DNA of 64,000 nucleotides from Aeromicrobium sp. Leaf245 (GTDB taxonomy: Bacteria > Actinomycetota > Actinomycetes > Propionibacteriales > Nocardioidaceae). The notes under the pieces are model-generated. The model was not told the origin of the DNA, made no database searches, and was given only the letters and a program-made list of their open reading frames with translations. Below are positions 38,456 to 46,801 of this stretch, in pieces. The position numbers and the translations under genes are program-made. The stretch spans positions 2,170,001 through 2,234,000 of the forward strand of contig NZ_OW824151.1 in NCBI RefSeq assembly GCF_942548115.1, given 5' to 3'. Each line of letters begins with the position of its first letter. Position 1 is the stretch's first letter.

Positions 38456-39919
38456 GTGTCGAACGACGAGTCGGGAGCGACCGCCGGTCTGGCCGCCGGG
38501 GAGGACCTGGCCGCCCGCCTGGTGGCCTTCGCCGGCGCCCTGCGGTCGAAGGGGCTGCGCATCGGGACCAGCGAGGTGGTGGATGCCGGCCAGGTGGCCA
38601 CGGTGCTGGGGCTGCAGGACCGGACGCTCCTGCGGGAGGGGCTCGCCGCGGCCCTGATGCGGCGCAGCGGCCAGCGCGAGGTGTTCGACATGACCTTCGA
38701 CCTGTACTTCCCCGCCGGGGTGGGTGTCTCGGCCGCCGTCGAGGAGCACGAGGGTCCCGTGGACGCCCAGGACCTGCGCGACCTCCTGGCCATGGCCCTG
38801 GCCGACGGCGACCTGCGGACGCTGGAGCAGGTGGCCGAGCTGGCGGTGGACGCCCTCGGCGTCGTGGGCAGCGCCGGCACGCGGACCGAGGGATGGTCGG
38901 CGTTTCAGACCCTCGACCGGCTGGCACCGCAGACGACGATCGCCGCGGCGCTCGGGCTCCGCGGGTCCGGGGGGCCGGGGAGCGGGTCCGCACGTGGGTC
39001 CGGGACCGGTCAGGGCTCGGCGGCGCCGCCCCAGGCGCCGGCCGAGGCGCCGTTCACCGACCGGCTCGAGCGCGACGAGGTGCGCCGACTGGTCGAGGCG
39101 TTCCGCCAGATGGTGGCCGCGGAGGCACGGCGACGCACGGCCGAGTCGCGGGGGCGTGACGTCGTGACCCGGCACGCGGTGCGCGCCACGAGCGACCACA
39201 TCGACTTCCTGAGTGCCAACCGTCAGCAGCTGGAGGACCTGCGCTCGGCCGTCGGCCCCCTGGCCCGGCGGCTCGCCACCCGGCTGTCCGCTCGTCGCCG
39301 AGCCGCGCGCCGAGGTCGGATCGACGTCCGGCGCACCATGCGGCGCGCCATGGGCACCGGTGGCGTGCCGATCGTCCCCGTGCACGCGCGGCCCCACCCG
39401 GGTCGTCCGGAGCTGGTGCTGCTGTGCGACGTCTCCGGGTCGGTGGCCGGCTTCTCCGCCTTCACGATGCTGCTGGTCCGCGCACTGAGCGACCAGTTCA
39501 GCAAGATCAGGGTGTTCGCCTTCGTGAACGCCACGGCGGAGGTCACCGACATCGTCAAGGACGGCGGAGACCTTGCCGATCGCATCGCGCAGGAGGCACG
39601 CGTGACCTCGTGGCACACCTCCAGCGACTACGGCGAGGCGTTCGCCGACTTCGCCACGACCCACCTCGAAGCCGTCGGACCACGGACGAGCGTGCTCATC
39701 CTGGGAGACGCCCGCAACAACAACCAGCCCTTGGGACTTCCGGCCCTGGCCGCCGTGGTGGACCGCGCGCGACGCACCTTCTGGCTCAACCCCGAGCACG
39801 CGTCCCGCTGGGGCCTCGGCGACTCCGTGGCGCCCGAGTACGCCGAGGTCGTGCCGATGCACGCCTGCAGCACGATCGAGCAGCTCGAGTCCTTCATCGG
39901 CCGACTTCTTCCGGCCTGA
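38456..39919 (+). CDS. VWA domain protein (CoxE-like)
   Basis: A 487-residue protein. The N-terminal helical part (ARLVAFAGALRSKGLRIG) belongs to the CoxE family; a Gly/Ser/Pro linker lies around residues 170-195; a C-terminal von Willebrand factor A domain carries the MIDAS motif DVSGS (in LLCDVSGSVAG) with later Thr and Asp residues (WHTSSDYG, LGDARNNN). It is expected to work with the MoxR ATPase upstream as a metal-dependent chaperone pair. GTG 38456 follows the ATPase stop by 17 bases. The target protein is unknown. Confidence 0.88.
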   Translation: MSNDESGATAGLAAGEDLAARLVAFAGALRSKGLRIGTSEVVDAGQVATVLGLQDRTLLREGLAAALMRRSGQREVFDMTFDLYFPAGVGVSAAVEEHEGPVDAQDLRDLLAMALADGDLRTLEQVAELAVDALGVVGSAGTRTEGWSAFQTLDRLAPQTTIAAALGLRGSGGPGSGSARGSGTGQGSAAPPQAPAEAPFTDRLERDEVRRLVEAFRQMVAAEARRRTAESRGRDVVTRHAVRATSDHIDFLSANRQQLEDLRSAVGPLARRLATRLSARRRAARRGRIDVRRTMRRAMGTGGVPIVPVHARPHPGRPELVLLCDVSGSVAGFSAFTMLLVRALSDQFSKIRVFAFVNATAEVTDIVKDGGDLADRIAQEARVTSWHTSSDYGEAFADFATTHLEAVGPRTSVLILGDARNNNQPLGLPALAAVVDRARRTFWLNPEHASRWGLGDSVAPEYAEVVPMHACSTIEQLESFIGRLLPA

Positions 39920-39920
39920 G

Positions 39921-39965
39921 TTCTCGACCTCGAGAAACTCGCCCGGGTTTATCCGGGTCCTTTTC
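39921..39965 (+). terminator. Double hairpin after the VWA gene
   Basis: TTCTCGA/TCGAGAA (39921-39936, 2-base loop) begins 1 base after the stop. CCCGG/CCGGG (39942-39957) follows and is trailed by a T-rich tract (TCCTTTTCC). Together they form a plausible terminator. Confidence 0.6.
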
Positions 39966-39983
39966 CGATCAATTCTGAACTTT

Positions 39984-40003
39984 GTCGGGACTAAAGTCCC
40001 GAA
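39984..40003 (+). promoter_or_regulatory. DosR/DevR-type operator upstream of the GH16 gene
   Basis: GTCGGGACTAAAGTCCCGAA matches the mycobacterial DosR consensus TTSGGGACTWWAGTCCCSAA at 19 of 20 positions. Its core is an 8-base-pair perfect palindrome arm (TCGGGACT/AGTCCCGA) around AA. It lies 91 bases before the GH16 ATG. A NarL/FixJ-type response regulator is the expected binder; none is encoded in this window. Confidence 0.75.
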
Positions 40004-40094
40004 GTGTGGTTGAGTCGGCGCAGCGTGGTGGGCGGATGGGAGACCGCAGCACCGCGTCTGGGAGAGAACAACAACACACACGAGGTGGCATGCC

Positions 40095-42296
40095 ATGGGA
40101 GAACGCACCGTCACCGGGATGTCCGCAGCACGACGGGGATGCGTCGTGCTGATCTCGGGGATCGTCACCGTGGGGGTGCTCGGCACCCCCGCGGTGGGCG
40201 GTCAGACCAGCGAGGCGCCGACGTCGGCGACCGTCTGGACCCCCACGACGGCGGACGTCGTCCGCAACCACGACTTCCGGCAGGGCCGCGCGTACTGGTA
40301 CCCCAACGCGGGGGCTCGTCTGAGCGTGGGCTCGTCGGGGTCGGCCAGGTCGCTCGCGGTCACCAACACCTCGCGCCGCACGAAGTCGATCAACGTGCGC
40401 AGCGGCGTGAGCCCCACGACCTTCGCCGCCGGCACCCGGGTCACGGTCTCGGCCCAGGTGCGCGCCAGCAGCAGCGCCGGCCGGATCGCCCTCCGCGCCC
40501 AGGAGCACGCCGCCGTCGCGTCGGCCCCTCGCTGGCGGACCAGCCCGCTCGTGAAGAGCTCGGTGCGCTACCGGACCCTGACGACCACCCTCACGATCGG
40601 GCGTGACGACAGCCGCATCACGGTGCGGGCGTTCAACCTGAAGGCCAAGGGCCGCCAGCACCTCTTCGTCCGCTCCCTGAAGGTGACCGTGGTCGAGCCG
40701 CCCGCGAAGCCGGGCGAGTGGATCCCCAACCCGGGCTGCACGTCCGGCGCCACGGGGTGGACCCCGTCGGTCAATGCCAGCGTCACCGCGCTCTCAGGCG
40801 CCGAGCCCGCGTGCCAGGTGCAGACCCGGTCGTCCGGTGACGACGTGACGGCGACGTCGCGGACCTCGACCGAGTCGGTCAGGTCGGCGGGCTCGCTGGT
40901 GCACGTGGCGAGCCAGGTCGACGTCGCCGGGTCCGTGAGACCGGTGCGGATGACGCTGCAGGAGGTCGCCCCGGACGGCTCGATCCTCCAGTCGTTCGCC
41001 GGTGTCCGCGACTCCGCCGGTGCGTGGGTGTGGCTCGGCGCGCAGCTGCGCACCGAGCGCGCCGGCAGCCGCATCCGCGTCGTGTACCGGGGCGACGGCC
41101 TCGCGGCCGGCGAGGCCCTGCGCTTCCGGCGCGCCACGGTGACGGTCACCGATCCGGCAACGACGCCCACGCCCACCCCCACGCCGACGGCGTCACCAAC
41201 ACCCAAGCCCACTCCGACGCCGACGCCCACCCCGACGCCGACGCCCACCCCGACGCCGACGCCGTCACCCACCCCGACGCCGTCACCCACCCCGACGCCG
41301 TCACCCACTCCGACGCCGTCACCCACTCCGACGCCGTCACCCACTCCGACTCCGTCACCCACTCCGACTCCGACGCCCACCCCGACGCCGACGTCCACCC
41401 CGACGCCGTCACCCACCCCGACCCCGACGCCGTCACCCACCCCGACACCCACCCCGACGCCGACCCCGACACCTGAGCCGACGCCTCCGCCGAGCACCTC
41501 GACGCAGACGTGCAACGACCTCAACGTCCCGAGCAAGCGGACGCTCGCGTTCTCCGACGAGTTCACCGGCACGAGTCTCGATCCCGGCAAGTGGCGGGTG
41601 CGGGACAAGACCCACCTGTCCTTCGACGCCGCGTACCTGACGAAGGACGCGATCGACGTCTCGGACGGCACGATGACGATCGAGGGCCGACGTCGCAGCA
41701 GCGCCGCGACGGTGAGCACCGGCATCAGGGAACGCTGGTACGACACCGGCTACATCGACACGATCGGCAAGTTCTCGCAGAAGTACGGCCGCTGGGAGAT
41801 GCGCGCGAAGCTGCCGACCGGCCACACGATGACGCGCGGTGTCTGGCCGGCCTTCTGGCTCCGCGGCGACAGGACCAACGGCGAGATCGACATCATGGAG
41901 GCGTACGGAGGCGAGTCCATCCAGCGCTGGAACCCCGCGGGCTCGTACACGACGACCCTGTGGGAGGACACCAACCTCGGCAAGCAGCGAGGCGAGTGGT
42001 ACTCCTGGGCCCACACGAACTGGGCGTCGAAGTCGCCCGGCGTGTACTCGGACTTCCACACCTACGGCTTCAACTGGACGCCCGACTGCATGCAGTTCAC
42101 GTACGACGGCCAGGTGCTGTCGACCATCCCGGTCGAGGAGGTGCCCTGGGCCGAGAGCGCGTTCGACAGCCCGTTCAACATCCGTCTGAACATGCAGGTC
42201 GGCTCGTCCTACTGGGGCATGCCCGACCAGCAGTACACCAAGGACGCCTTCGACTACGTGGTCGACAGCGTGAAGGTGTACCGCATGAACCCCTGA
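40095..42296 (+). CDS. Secreted GH16 family glycoside hydrolase with carbohydrate-binding-like modules
   Basis: A 733-residue exported enzyme. A signal peptide ends near residue 35 (TPAVGGQ). Two beta-sandwich modules resembling carbohydrate-binding domains follow (about 50-205 and 211-352), then a Thr/Pro/Ser linker of about 110 residues. The C-terminal GH16 domain starts near 475 ([15 protein letters not shown]) and has the catalytic motif GEIDIMEA: Glu597 nucleophile, Asp599, Glu602 acid/base. GH16 enzymes cut beta-glucans or other beta-linked galactose/glucose polymers; the substrate is inferred. GAGGTGG precedes ATG 40095 by 6 bases; an out-of-frame ATG at 40090 is not used. A DosR-type box lies upstream. 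Confidence 0.9.
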   Translation: MGERTVTGMSAARRGCVVLISGIVTVGVLGTPAVGGQTSEAPTSATVWTPTTADVVRNHDFRQGRAYWYPNAGARLSVGSSGSARSLAVTNTSRRTKSINVRSGVSPTTFAAGTRVTVSAQVRASSSAGRIALRAQEHAAVASAPRWRTSPLVKSSVRYRTLTTTLTIGRDDSRITVRAFNLKAKGRQHLFVRSLKVTVVEPPAKPGEWIPNPGCTSGATGWTPSVNASVTALSGAEPACQVQTRSSGDDVTATSRTSTESVRSAGSLVHVASQVDVAGSVRPVRMTLQEVAPDGSILQSFAGVRDSAGAWVWLGAQLRTERAGSRIRVVYRGDGLAAGEALRFRRATVTVTDPATTPTPTPTPTASPTPKPTPTPTPTPTPTPTPTPTPSPTPTPSPTPTPSPTPTPSPTPTPSPTPTPSPTPTPTPTPTPTSTPTPSPTPTPTPSPTPTPTPTPTPTPEPTPPPSTSTQTCNDLNVPSKRTLAFSDEFTGTSLDPGKWRVRDKTHLSFDAAYLTKDAIDVSDGTMTIEGRRRSSAATVSTGIRERWYDTGYIDTIGKFSQKYGRWEMRAKLPTGHTMTRGVWPAFWLRGDRTNGEIDIMEAYGGESIQRWNPAGSYTTTLWEDTNLGKQRGEWYSWAHTNWASKSPGVYSDFHTYGFNWTPDCMQFTYDGQVLSTIPVEEVPWAESAFDSPFNIRLNMQVGSSYWGMPDQQYTKDAFDYVVDSVKVYRMNP
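41262..41369 (+). repeat. Six tandem 18-base units in the GH16 linker
   Basis: Six near-identical 18-base units (CCGTCACCCACCCCGACG type, with C/T changes) encode PSPTPT repeats. They lie within a longer Thr-Pro-rich tract (about 41160-41475) and are prone to length change by slippage. Confidence 0.85.
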
Positions 42297-42334
42297 GCGG
42301 CCTCGGCAGCCCAGGTCCCGCCGCCCGGCGGCGT

Positions 42335-42367
42335 GCGTCGACCCTCTCGGTCCGGGAGGGTCGACGC
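42335..42367 (+). terminator. Hairpin downstream of the GH16 gene
   Basis: GCGTCGACCCTC and GAGGGTCGACGC form a perfect 12-base-pair stem with a 9-base loop, 39 bases after the stop. Confidence 0.75.
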
Positions 42368-42470
42368 GCCGCGTCCGGAGCGGACGACGCGCGCCGTGTG
42401 GAGCGACCACGCACGATGGCGATGGGCCCGTCCGCCTCCGCGTCGGGTCCTCCCCCACCGAAGGATCTCC

Positions 42471-43547
42471 GTGACCACTGACGCTCCTGCCCGCCGTGCC
42501 CTCGTCGTCGGTGCCTCCGGCATCGTCGGCCAGACCCTCGCCGCGACGCTGGCGGCCGATGGCTGGCAGACCTTCGGCCTCTCGCGCAGTGGCCGTGCGC
42601 CCGACGGCGTCACGCCGGTGGCTGCCGACCTCGGCGATCCCGACGGCCTGGTGCGAGCGCTGGAGGGCGTCGACCCGCAGCTCGTCGCCATCACGGCGTG
42701 GACGCGACAGGACACCGAGGAGGAGAACATCCGGGTGAACGCGGGTGCCGTGCGACACCTGCTGGCTGCCCTCGCGCCGTCCGGCTCCGTGCAGCACGTG
42801 GCCCTCATGACGGGGCTCAAGCACTACCTCGGCCCGTTCGAGGCCTACGGGACGGGCGAGGTCCCGGACACCCCCTTCCGCGAGGAGGAGCCGCGCCTGG
42901 ACCACCCCAACTTCTACTACGCCCAGGAGGACGAGCTCTTCGCGGCGGCCGAGCGCGACGGCTTCACGTGGAGCGTCCACCGCTCGCACACCGTCCTCGG
43001 CTTCGCCACCGGCAACGCCATGAACCTCACGCTCACGGTCGCGGCCTACGCCGCCTTGTGCCGCGAGCTGGGGCTGACCTTCGTCTTCCCCGGGTCGCAG
43101 CAGCAGTGGGACGGTCTCACCGACGTGACCGACGCGGACCTGCTCGCGGAGCAGATCGTCTGGGCGGCGACCCACGACGCGGGTCGGGACCAGGCGTTCA
43201 ACATCGCCAACGGTGACGTCTTCCGGTGGCGGACCCTGTGGCCGCGCATCGCGGAGCACTTCGGCGTCCCGTGGGAGGGCTTCGAGGTCGAGCCGCGCCC
43301 GCTGGAGGTGGCCATGGCCGGCATGGAGGACGCATGGCGCGACCTCGCGGAGAAGCACGGCCTGGCGGAGCCCGACCTCGGCCGTGTGGCCTCCTGGTGG
43401 CACACCGACGGCGACCTGGGACGCTCGATCGAGTGCGTGACCGACATGAACAAGAGCCGCGCGGCCGGCTTCCTGGGGTTCCGTGACACCCGTGAGAGCT
43501 TCTTCCACCACCTCGAGCGCTACCGCGAGGCCCGGATCATCCCCTGA
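42471..43547 (+). CDS. PRISE-family SDR (progesterone 5-beta-reductase/iridoid synthase-like)
   Basis: A 358-residue extended SDR. N-terminal cofactor motif LVVGASGIVGQ; the PRISE hallmark ALMTGLKHYLGP with Lys117; and NFYYAQEDELF with Tyr150 in place of the classical YxxxK. WSVHRSHTVLGFA and the C-terminal TDMNKSRAAGF block also match. PRISE enzymes reduce activated carbon-carbon double bonds of enones with NADPH. The bacterial substrate is unknown. GTG 42471 has an AAGGA ribosome site. The gene stands alone between the GH16 terminator and the CsbD-like gene. Confidence 0.87.
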   Translation: MTTDAPARRALVVGASGIVGQTLAATLAADGWQTFGLSRSGRAPDGVTPVAADLGDPDGLVRALEGVDPQLVAITAWTRQDTEEENIRVNAGAVRHLLAALAPSGSVQHVALMTGLKHYLGPFEAYGTGEVPDTPFREEEPRLDHPNFYYAQEDELFAAAERDGFTWSVHRSHTVLGFATGNAMNLTLTVAAYAALCRELGLTFVFPGSQQQWDGLTDVTDADLLAEQIVWAATHDAGRDQAFNIANGDVFRWRTLWPRIAEHFGVPWEGFEVEPRPLEVAMAGMEDAWRDLAEKHGLAEPDLGRVASWWHTDGDLGRSIECVTDMNKSRAAGFLGFRDTRESFFHHLERYREARIIP

Positions 43548-43625
43548 GCCCGTCCCGGCGGCCCTGAGTGCGAGGTCACACGTGAAGGACTGCATGGTTC
43601 GGGGCGGGGTGGGCACGTCGTCCCC

Positions 43626-44171
43626 ATGACCCACGACAAGGACGACACAGCAGCCGAGGCCCGCGAGGGCCTGCTGGACAACATCGCCGGCAAGGCCAAG
43701 GAGGTCGTCGGTGCGGTGACGGGCCGTGACGACCTCGCCGAGGAGGGCCAGCTCCAGCAGGCCGAGGCCGCCCACCGCAAGGACGCCGTGGCCGAGAAGG
43801 CCGTCGCCGACGCCAAGCGCGAGGAGGCCGCTCGCGAGCTCCGGGAGACGAACCACGAGGCTGCGGCGCACCAGGAGGCCGCGAACGACCAGGCCGACGC
43901 CGCCCAGCGTGCCGTCGACCGTGAGCGCCAGGAGCAGCACGTCGCCGCCGAGCACGAGGCGGCGCAGCAGGAGGCGGTCGGGCGTCAGGCCGCCGAGCAG
44001 CGCGCCGAGGACCTGGCCGAGACGGCCGTGGGCGACGCCGAGGCGCTGGCCGCCGACGCCGCCACCACCGAGCGTCAGGCCGCCGAGGACCGAGCGCGTC
44101 TCGAGCGCGAGGCCGACGCCGCCGCACGACAGGCCGCGCAGCTGCGCGACCAGGACCCGAGCCAAGGATGA
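43626..44171 (+). CDS. CsbD-like N-terminal domain with long charged coiled coil
   Basis: A 181-residue Ala/Glu/Arg-rich protein. Residues about 15-50 (EGLLDNIAGKAKEVVGAVTG) resemble CsbD/general-stress proteins; the remainder is a nearly continuous charged helix predicted to form a coiled coil. No signal peptide or catalytic motif. The role is unknown; CsbD proteins are stress-induced in other bacteria. It overlaps the next gene by 4 bases (ATGA), so both are made together. Confidence 0.75.
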   Translation: MTHDKDDTAAEAREGLLDNIAGKAKEVVGAVTGRDDLAEEGQLQQAEAAHRKDAVAEKAVADAKREEAARELRETNHEAAAHQEAANDQADAAQRAVDRERQEQHVAAEHEAAQQEAVGRQAAEQRAEDLAETAVGDAEALAADAATTERQAAEDRARLEREADAAARQAAQLRDQDPSQG

Positions 44172-44821
44172 CCATGATCAGCACCCTCATCGCCCTGCCC
44201 TACGCAGCAGCACGACTGCCCCTCACCGTGATCGACCGGGGACTGACGTCGCGCCTGCCGGAGTCGTCGGCCGTTCGCCTGACGGTGGACCGCACGATCG
44301 GCACCGCTGACCGCGCGGCCGGGACGCTCCTGCACCACGACGCCCTCGCCGCGCGCGGGACCGCCCGCATCGAGCGGGTCGACGCCCTCGTCGAGGCCGC
44401 CCGCCTCCAGAAGCAGGCCGACGAGCGTCGCGCGGCGGCCGAGCGCGTCGCCGCAGACGGTCGCCGCGAGGCCGAGCGGAAGCGTCAGGCGGCCGCCGAG
44501 CGCGTCGCCACCGGCGCCACCGAGGCGACGAAGGCGGAGGAGCAGGGCAAGCAGCAGGCCACACGGAAGGCCCAGGCCAAGGCGTCGGAGAAGAAGGTCG
44601 CCGCCGACGAGGTCGCCGCGCGCCGCACCGAGACCGTCGAGCAGCGCAAGAAGCGTGTCGCCACCGCGGCGGAGGCCAAGAAGAAGGCGGCCCGGACGAA
44701 GGCCAAGGCCGGCCTGGACGAGGCGAAGAAGGCCAAGGAGGCCGCCACCGAGGCGCACGCCGACGCCGAGGTGCTGGACGACCTCGTCGAGGCCAAGAAG
44801 GACGAGCGCACGCAGGACTGA
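44168..44821 (+). CDS. Hypothetical Lys/Ala-rich coiled-coil protein
   Basis: A 217-residue protein. The N-terminus (MTMISTLIALPYAAARLPLT) is a hydrophobic or amphipathic helix that could rest on the membrane. The remainder (RRAAAERVAADGRREAERKR and onward) is a long Ala/Lys/Glu helix with low-complexity composition like the N-terminal region of IF2 or TolA. No family was recognised. It is translationally coupled to the CsbD-like gene and both end before a strong terminator. Confidence 0.7.
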   Translation: MTMISTLIALPYAAARLPLTVIDRGLTSRLPESSAVRLTVDRTIGTADRAAGTLLHHDALAARGTARIERVDALVEAARLQKQADERRAAAERVAADGRREAERKRQAAAERVATGATEATKAEEQGKQQATRKAQAKASEKKVAADEVAARRTETVEQRKKRVATAAEAKKKAARTKAKAGLDEAKKAKEAATEAHADAEVLDDLVEAKKDERTQD

Positions 44822-44833
44822 GCGCGAGCGCGG

Positions 44834-44865
44834 GCGCCCCTGAAGACCACGGTCGCCAGGGGCGC
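44834..44865 (+). terminator. Hairpin after the coiled-coil gene pair
   Basis: GCGCCCCTG and CAGGGGCGC form a perfect 9-base-pair stem with a 14-base loop, 12 bases after the stop. Confidence 0.7.
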
Positions 44866-44900
44866 TCGTGCGTGCGGCGCGCAGCGACGTGCAGGATCTG

Positions 44901-44921
44901 CTCCGAGCCGTAGGCTCGGAG
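44901..44921 (+). promoter_or_regulatory. Perfect inverted repeat before the amidotransferase
   Basis: CTCCGAGCC and GGCTCGGAG, 9 bases each with a GTA loop, lie 72 bases before ATG 44994. It may be a second terminator or an operator; the sequence alone cannot decide. Confidence 0.45.
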
Positions 44922-44993
44922 GCTCGCGCCCGATCGGACGCGCCGCATCCGCGGCGACCTCTCGCCGGAGCCGACCACCAGTGAGGGACGCCC

Positions 44994-45944
44994 ATGTGCC
45001 GAGTTCTCGCCTACATCGGGCCGGAGGTCCCCGTCGAGAGCCTGCTGCTCACGCCGGAGAACAGTCTGGTCAACCAGTCGCTCGACCCGGAGCGTCACCC
45101 GCAGCTCCAGCTGGCCGGGTGGGGGTTCGGCATCTGGAGCGAGCACCTGCTGAAGCCCGACGAGCCCCTGCTCTACCACCGGCCGATGGCGGCGTTCTAC
45201 GACGACAACGCGCCCGGCATCGTCCCCAGCCTGCAGGCCAGCACGCTGCTGGCCCACGTGCGGGCCGCCAACTACGACGCGAGCTGCGTGCTGGCCGACG
45301 AGAACTGCCATCCCTTCTCGTTCGACGGCGCCCCGTGGATCATCGCCCAGAACGGCGACCTGCCGGGCTGGCAGCTCCTGCAGCGTGAACTGCTGCAGCA
45401 CTGCAAGGACGAGTTCCTCAGCCAGATGCGCGGGACCACCGACACGGAGTTCCTGTACGTCCTGCTGCTCTCCCTCCTGAAGGAGGACAGCGACGACGGC
45501 GTGCAGCTCGCGGTGGAGGAGCTGCTGCGGCTCGTGGCCAAGGCGATGGAGACCCTCGACCTCCCGGCTCTGACCAAGCTGAAGATGGCGCTCGTCGCGC
45601 CCGGACGCATCATCGGCGTCAACGCCGGGCTCGGGCACCAGGGCGAGACCGCGCCCGAGGGCGACTGGCGCGAGCTGCGCAAGGCCGGACCGGGTACCGA
45701 CGACTTCGCGCTGTCGATGCTGCTGGAGCCGATGTACCTGTCGGCGGGACGCGACTTCGAGCACGATGCCGGGACCTACGGGTTCGGGCAGTACTCGCCC
45801 GAGGAGGCGACGTCGGCCATCTTCGCCTCCGAGCCCCTGACCGACGGCGAGGACGACTGGTCCCACCTCGAGTTCGGCCACGTCGTGTTCCTGCGCACCA
45901 CCGACGAGGGGATCAGCCAGGACGTCCGCGCGCTGTCGGTGTAG
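44994..45944 (+). CDS. Class II glutamine amidotransferase (YafJ/EgtC-like)
   Basis: A 316-residue Ntn-type amidotransferase. Cys2 (MCRVLAYIG) is the nucleophile after Met removal. The HVRAANYD, ENCHPFSFDG and NGDLPGWQ blocks are the usual active-site neighbours that bind glutamine. It could release ammonia from glutamine or hydrolyse gamma-glutamyl amides as EgtC does. No ergothioneine genes lie nearby, so EgtC itself is unlikely. ATG 44994 has a GAGGGA site. Function unassigned. Confidence 0.85.
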   Translation: MCRVLAYIGPEVPVESLLLTPENSLVNQSLDPERHPQLQLAGWGFGIWSEHLLKPDEPLLYHRPMAAFYDDNAPGIVPSLQASTLLAHVRAANYDASCVLADENCHPFSFDGAPWIIAQNGDLPGWQLLQRELLQHCKDEFLSQMRGTTDTEFLYVLLLSLLKEDSDDGVQLAVEELLRLVAKAMETLDLPALTKLKMALVAPGRIIGVNAGLGHQGETAPEGDWRELRKAGPGTDDFALSMLLEPMYLSAGRDFEHDAGTYGFGQYSPEEATSAIFASEPLTDGEDDWSHLEFGHVVFLRTTDEGISQDVRALSV

Positions 45945-45985
45945 GCGACGAGGCTCCTGCGATCGGCACCGTGAGTTCCGGTCCT

Positions 45986-46005
45986 CACCGGGTACGTGCC
46001 CGGTG
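45986..46005 (+). promoter_or_regulatory. Hairpin in the leader of the GAF-ANTAR gene
   Basis: CACCGGG and CCCGGTG form a 7-base-pair stem with a TACGTG loop. It lies 41 bases after the amidotransferase stop and 72 before the GAF-ANTAR start. It is either a terminator or a leader structure. Confidence 0.5.
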
Positions 46006-46077
46006 GTGCCCGCGCTCGTGGGCGCCCTCCAGGCGCCGGGCCCGGTGCCCTGGACCCAGCCAGCGGAGGTCGACACC

Positions 46078-46764
46078 ATGGAACTCCAGCAGCTCTTCTC
46101 CACGATGGCGGTGGAGCTGAGTCCGCAGACCGACACGGAGGCTCTCGAGAGCATCGGGCAGTACGCCTGTCGGGCCGTGGACGCCGACGACTCGGGCATC
46201 CTGCTCCTGCGAGCGCGCGGACGGATCGAGACTCCGGTCAGCACCTCACGCGTCGTGAACGAGGCGCACGCCCGACAGGCCGAGCTGGACGAGGGACCGT
46301 GCCTCGACGTGGTGCGCACCGACACCTCCGTCCTCTTCACCGGCGACGCGGCCCACGACCCCCGGTGGCCGCAGTGGGGTGTCTACGCCGAGGACCGCGG
46401 CTACTCCAGCTCCCTGAGCGTTCGCCTGGCCGTCGGCGACCGGCGCTACGGCTCCTTGAACGTGTACGCCCGGCGCCGCGACGCCTTCAGCACCAGCGAC
46501 GTGGACGCCCTCAGCGTCCTCGGGGCCCACGCGTCCGTCGCCCTCGCCGCGGCGCAGGAGCGCGCCCACCTCATGCGCGCCGTCGACAACCGCACCACCA
46601 TCGGACAGGCCCAGGGAGTCCTGATGACGGTCTTCGACATCGACGCCGAGTCCGCGTTCGCCTACCTCACGCGTCTCTCCCAGGGCCGCAACGTCAAGCT
46701 CAGCGAGGTGGCCGCCGAGATCGTCGATCGGCGCAGCGAGATCCGCTCCCGGTCCGAGGGCTGA
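46078..46764 (+). CDS. GAF-ANTAR domain regulator (transcription antiterminator type)
   Basis: A 228-residue protein: an N-terminal GAF sensor domain (about 15-150; LESIGQYACRAVDADDSGIL, DEGPCLDVVRT, YGSLNVYARR) and a C-terminal ANTAR three-helix domain (TIGQAQGVLMTVFDIDAESA). ANTAR domains bind paired RNA hairpins and prevent premature termination. The signal sensed by GAF is unknown. ATG 46078 is chosen for its GGAGG site and domain start; an in-frame GTG further up (46003) would span a hairpin. Convergent with the TetR gene. Confidence 0.88.
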   Translation: MELQQLFSTMAVELSPQTDTEALESIGQYACRAVDADDSGILLLRARGRIETPVSTSRVVNEAHARQAELDEGPCLDVVRTDTSVLFTGDAAHDPRWPQWGVYAEDRGYSSSLSVRLAVGDRRYGSLNVYARRRDAFSTSDVDALSVLGAHASVALAAAQERAHLMRAVDNRTTIGQAQGVLMTVFDIDAESAFAYLTRLSQGRNVKLSEVAAEIVDRRSEIRSRSEG

Positions 46765-46801
46765 GCCCGGACCCGCGGCGCCGACGCGACGGTACCGGAG
46801 C

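Noticed and set aside
39946..39975. Second DosR box upstream of the main one (GGGTCCTTTTCC region)
   Set aside because: It matches only about half of the core positions and is better explained as the T-rich tail of the upstream terminator.
41160..41475. Possible CRISPR-like repeat array
   Set aside because: The repeats are contiguous 18-base coding units in frame with a Thr-Pro linker, with no spacers.
41433..44165. Minus-strand open frame of 910 codons opposite GH16, PRISE and CsbD genes
   Set aside because: Spans three real genes and their intergenic hairpins on the other strand; composition is that of a shadow frame.
44994..45944. Naming the amidotransferase EgtC
   Set aside because: No egtA, egtB, egtD or egtE neighbours; only the general class II amidotransferase fold is supported.
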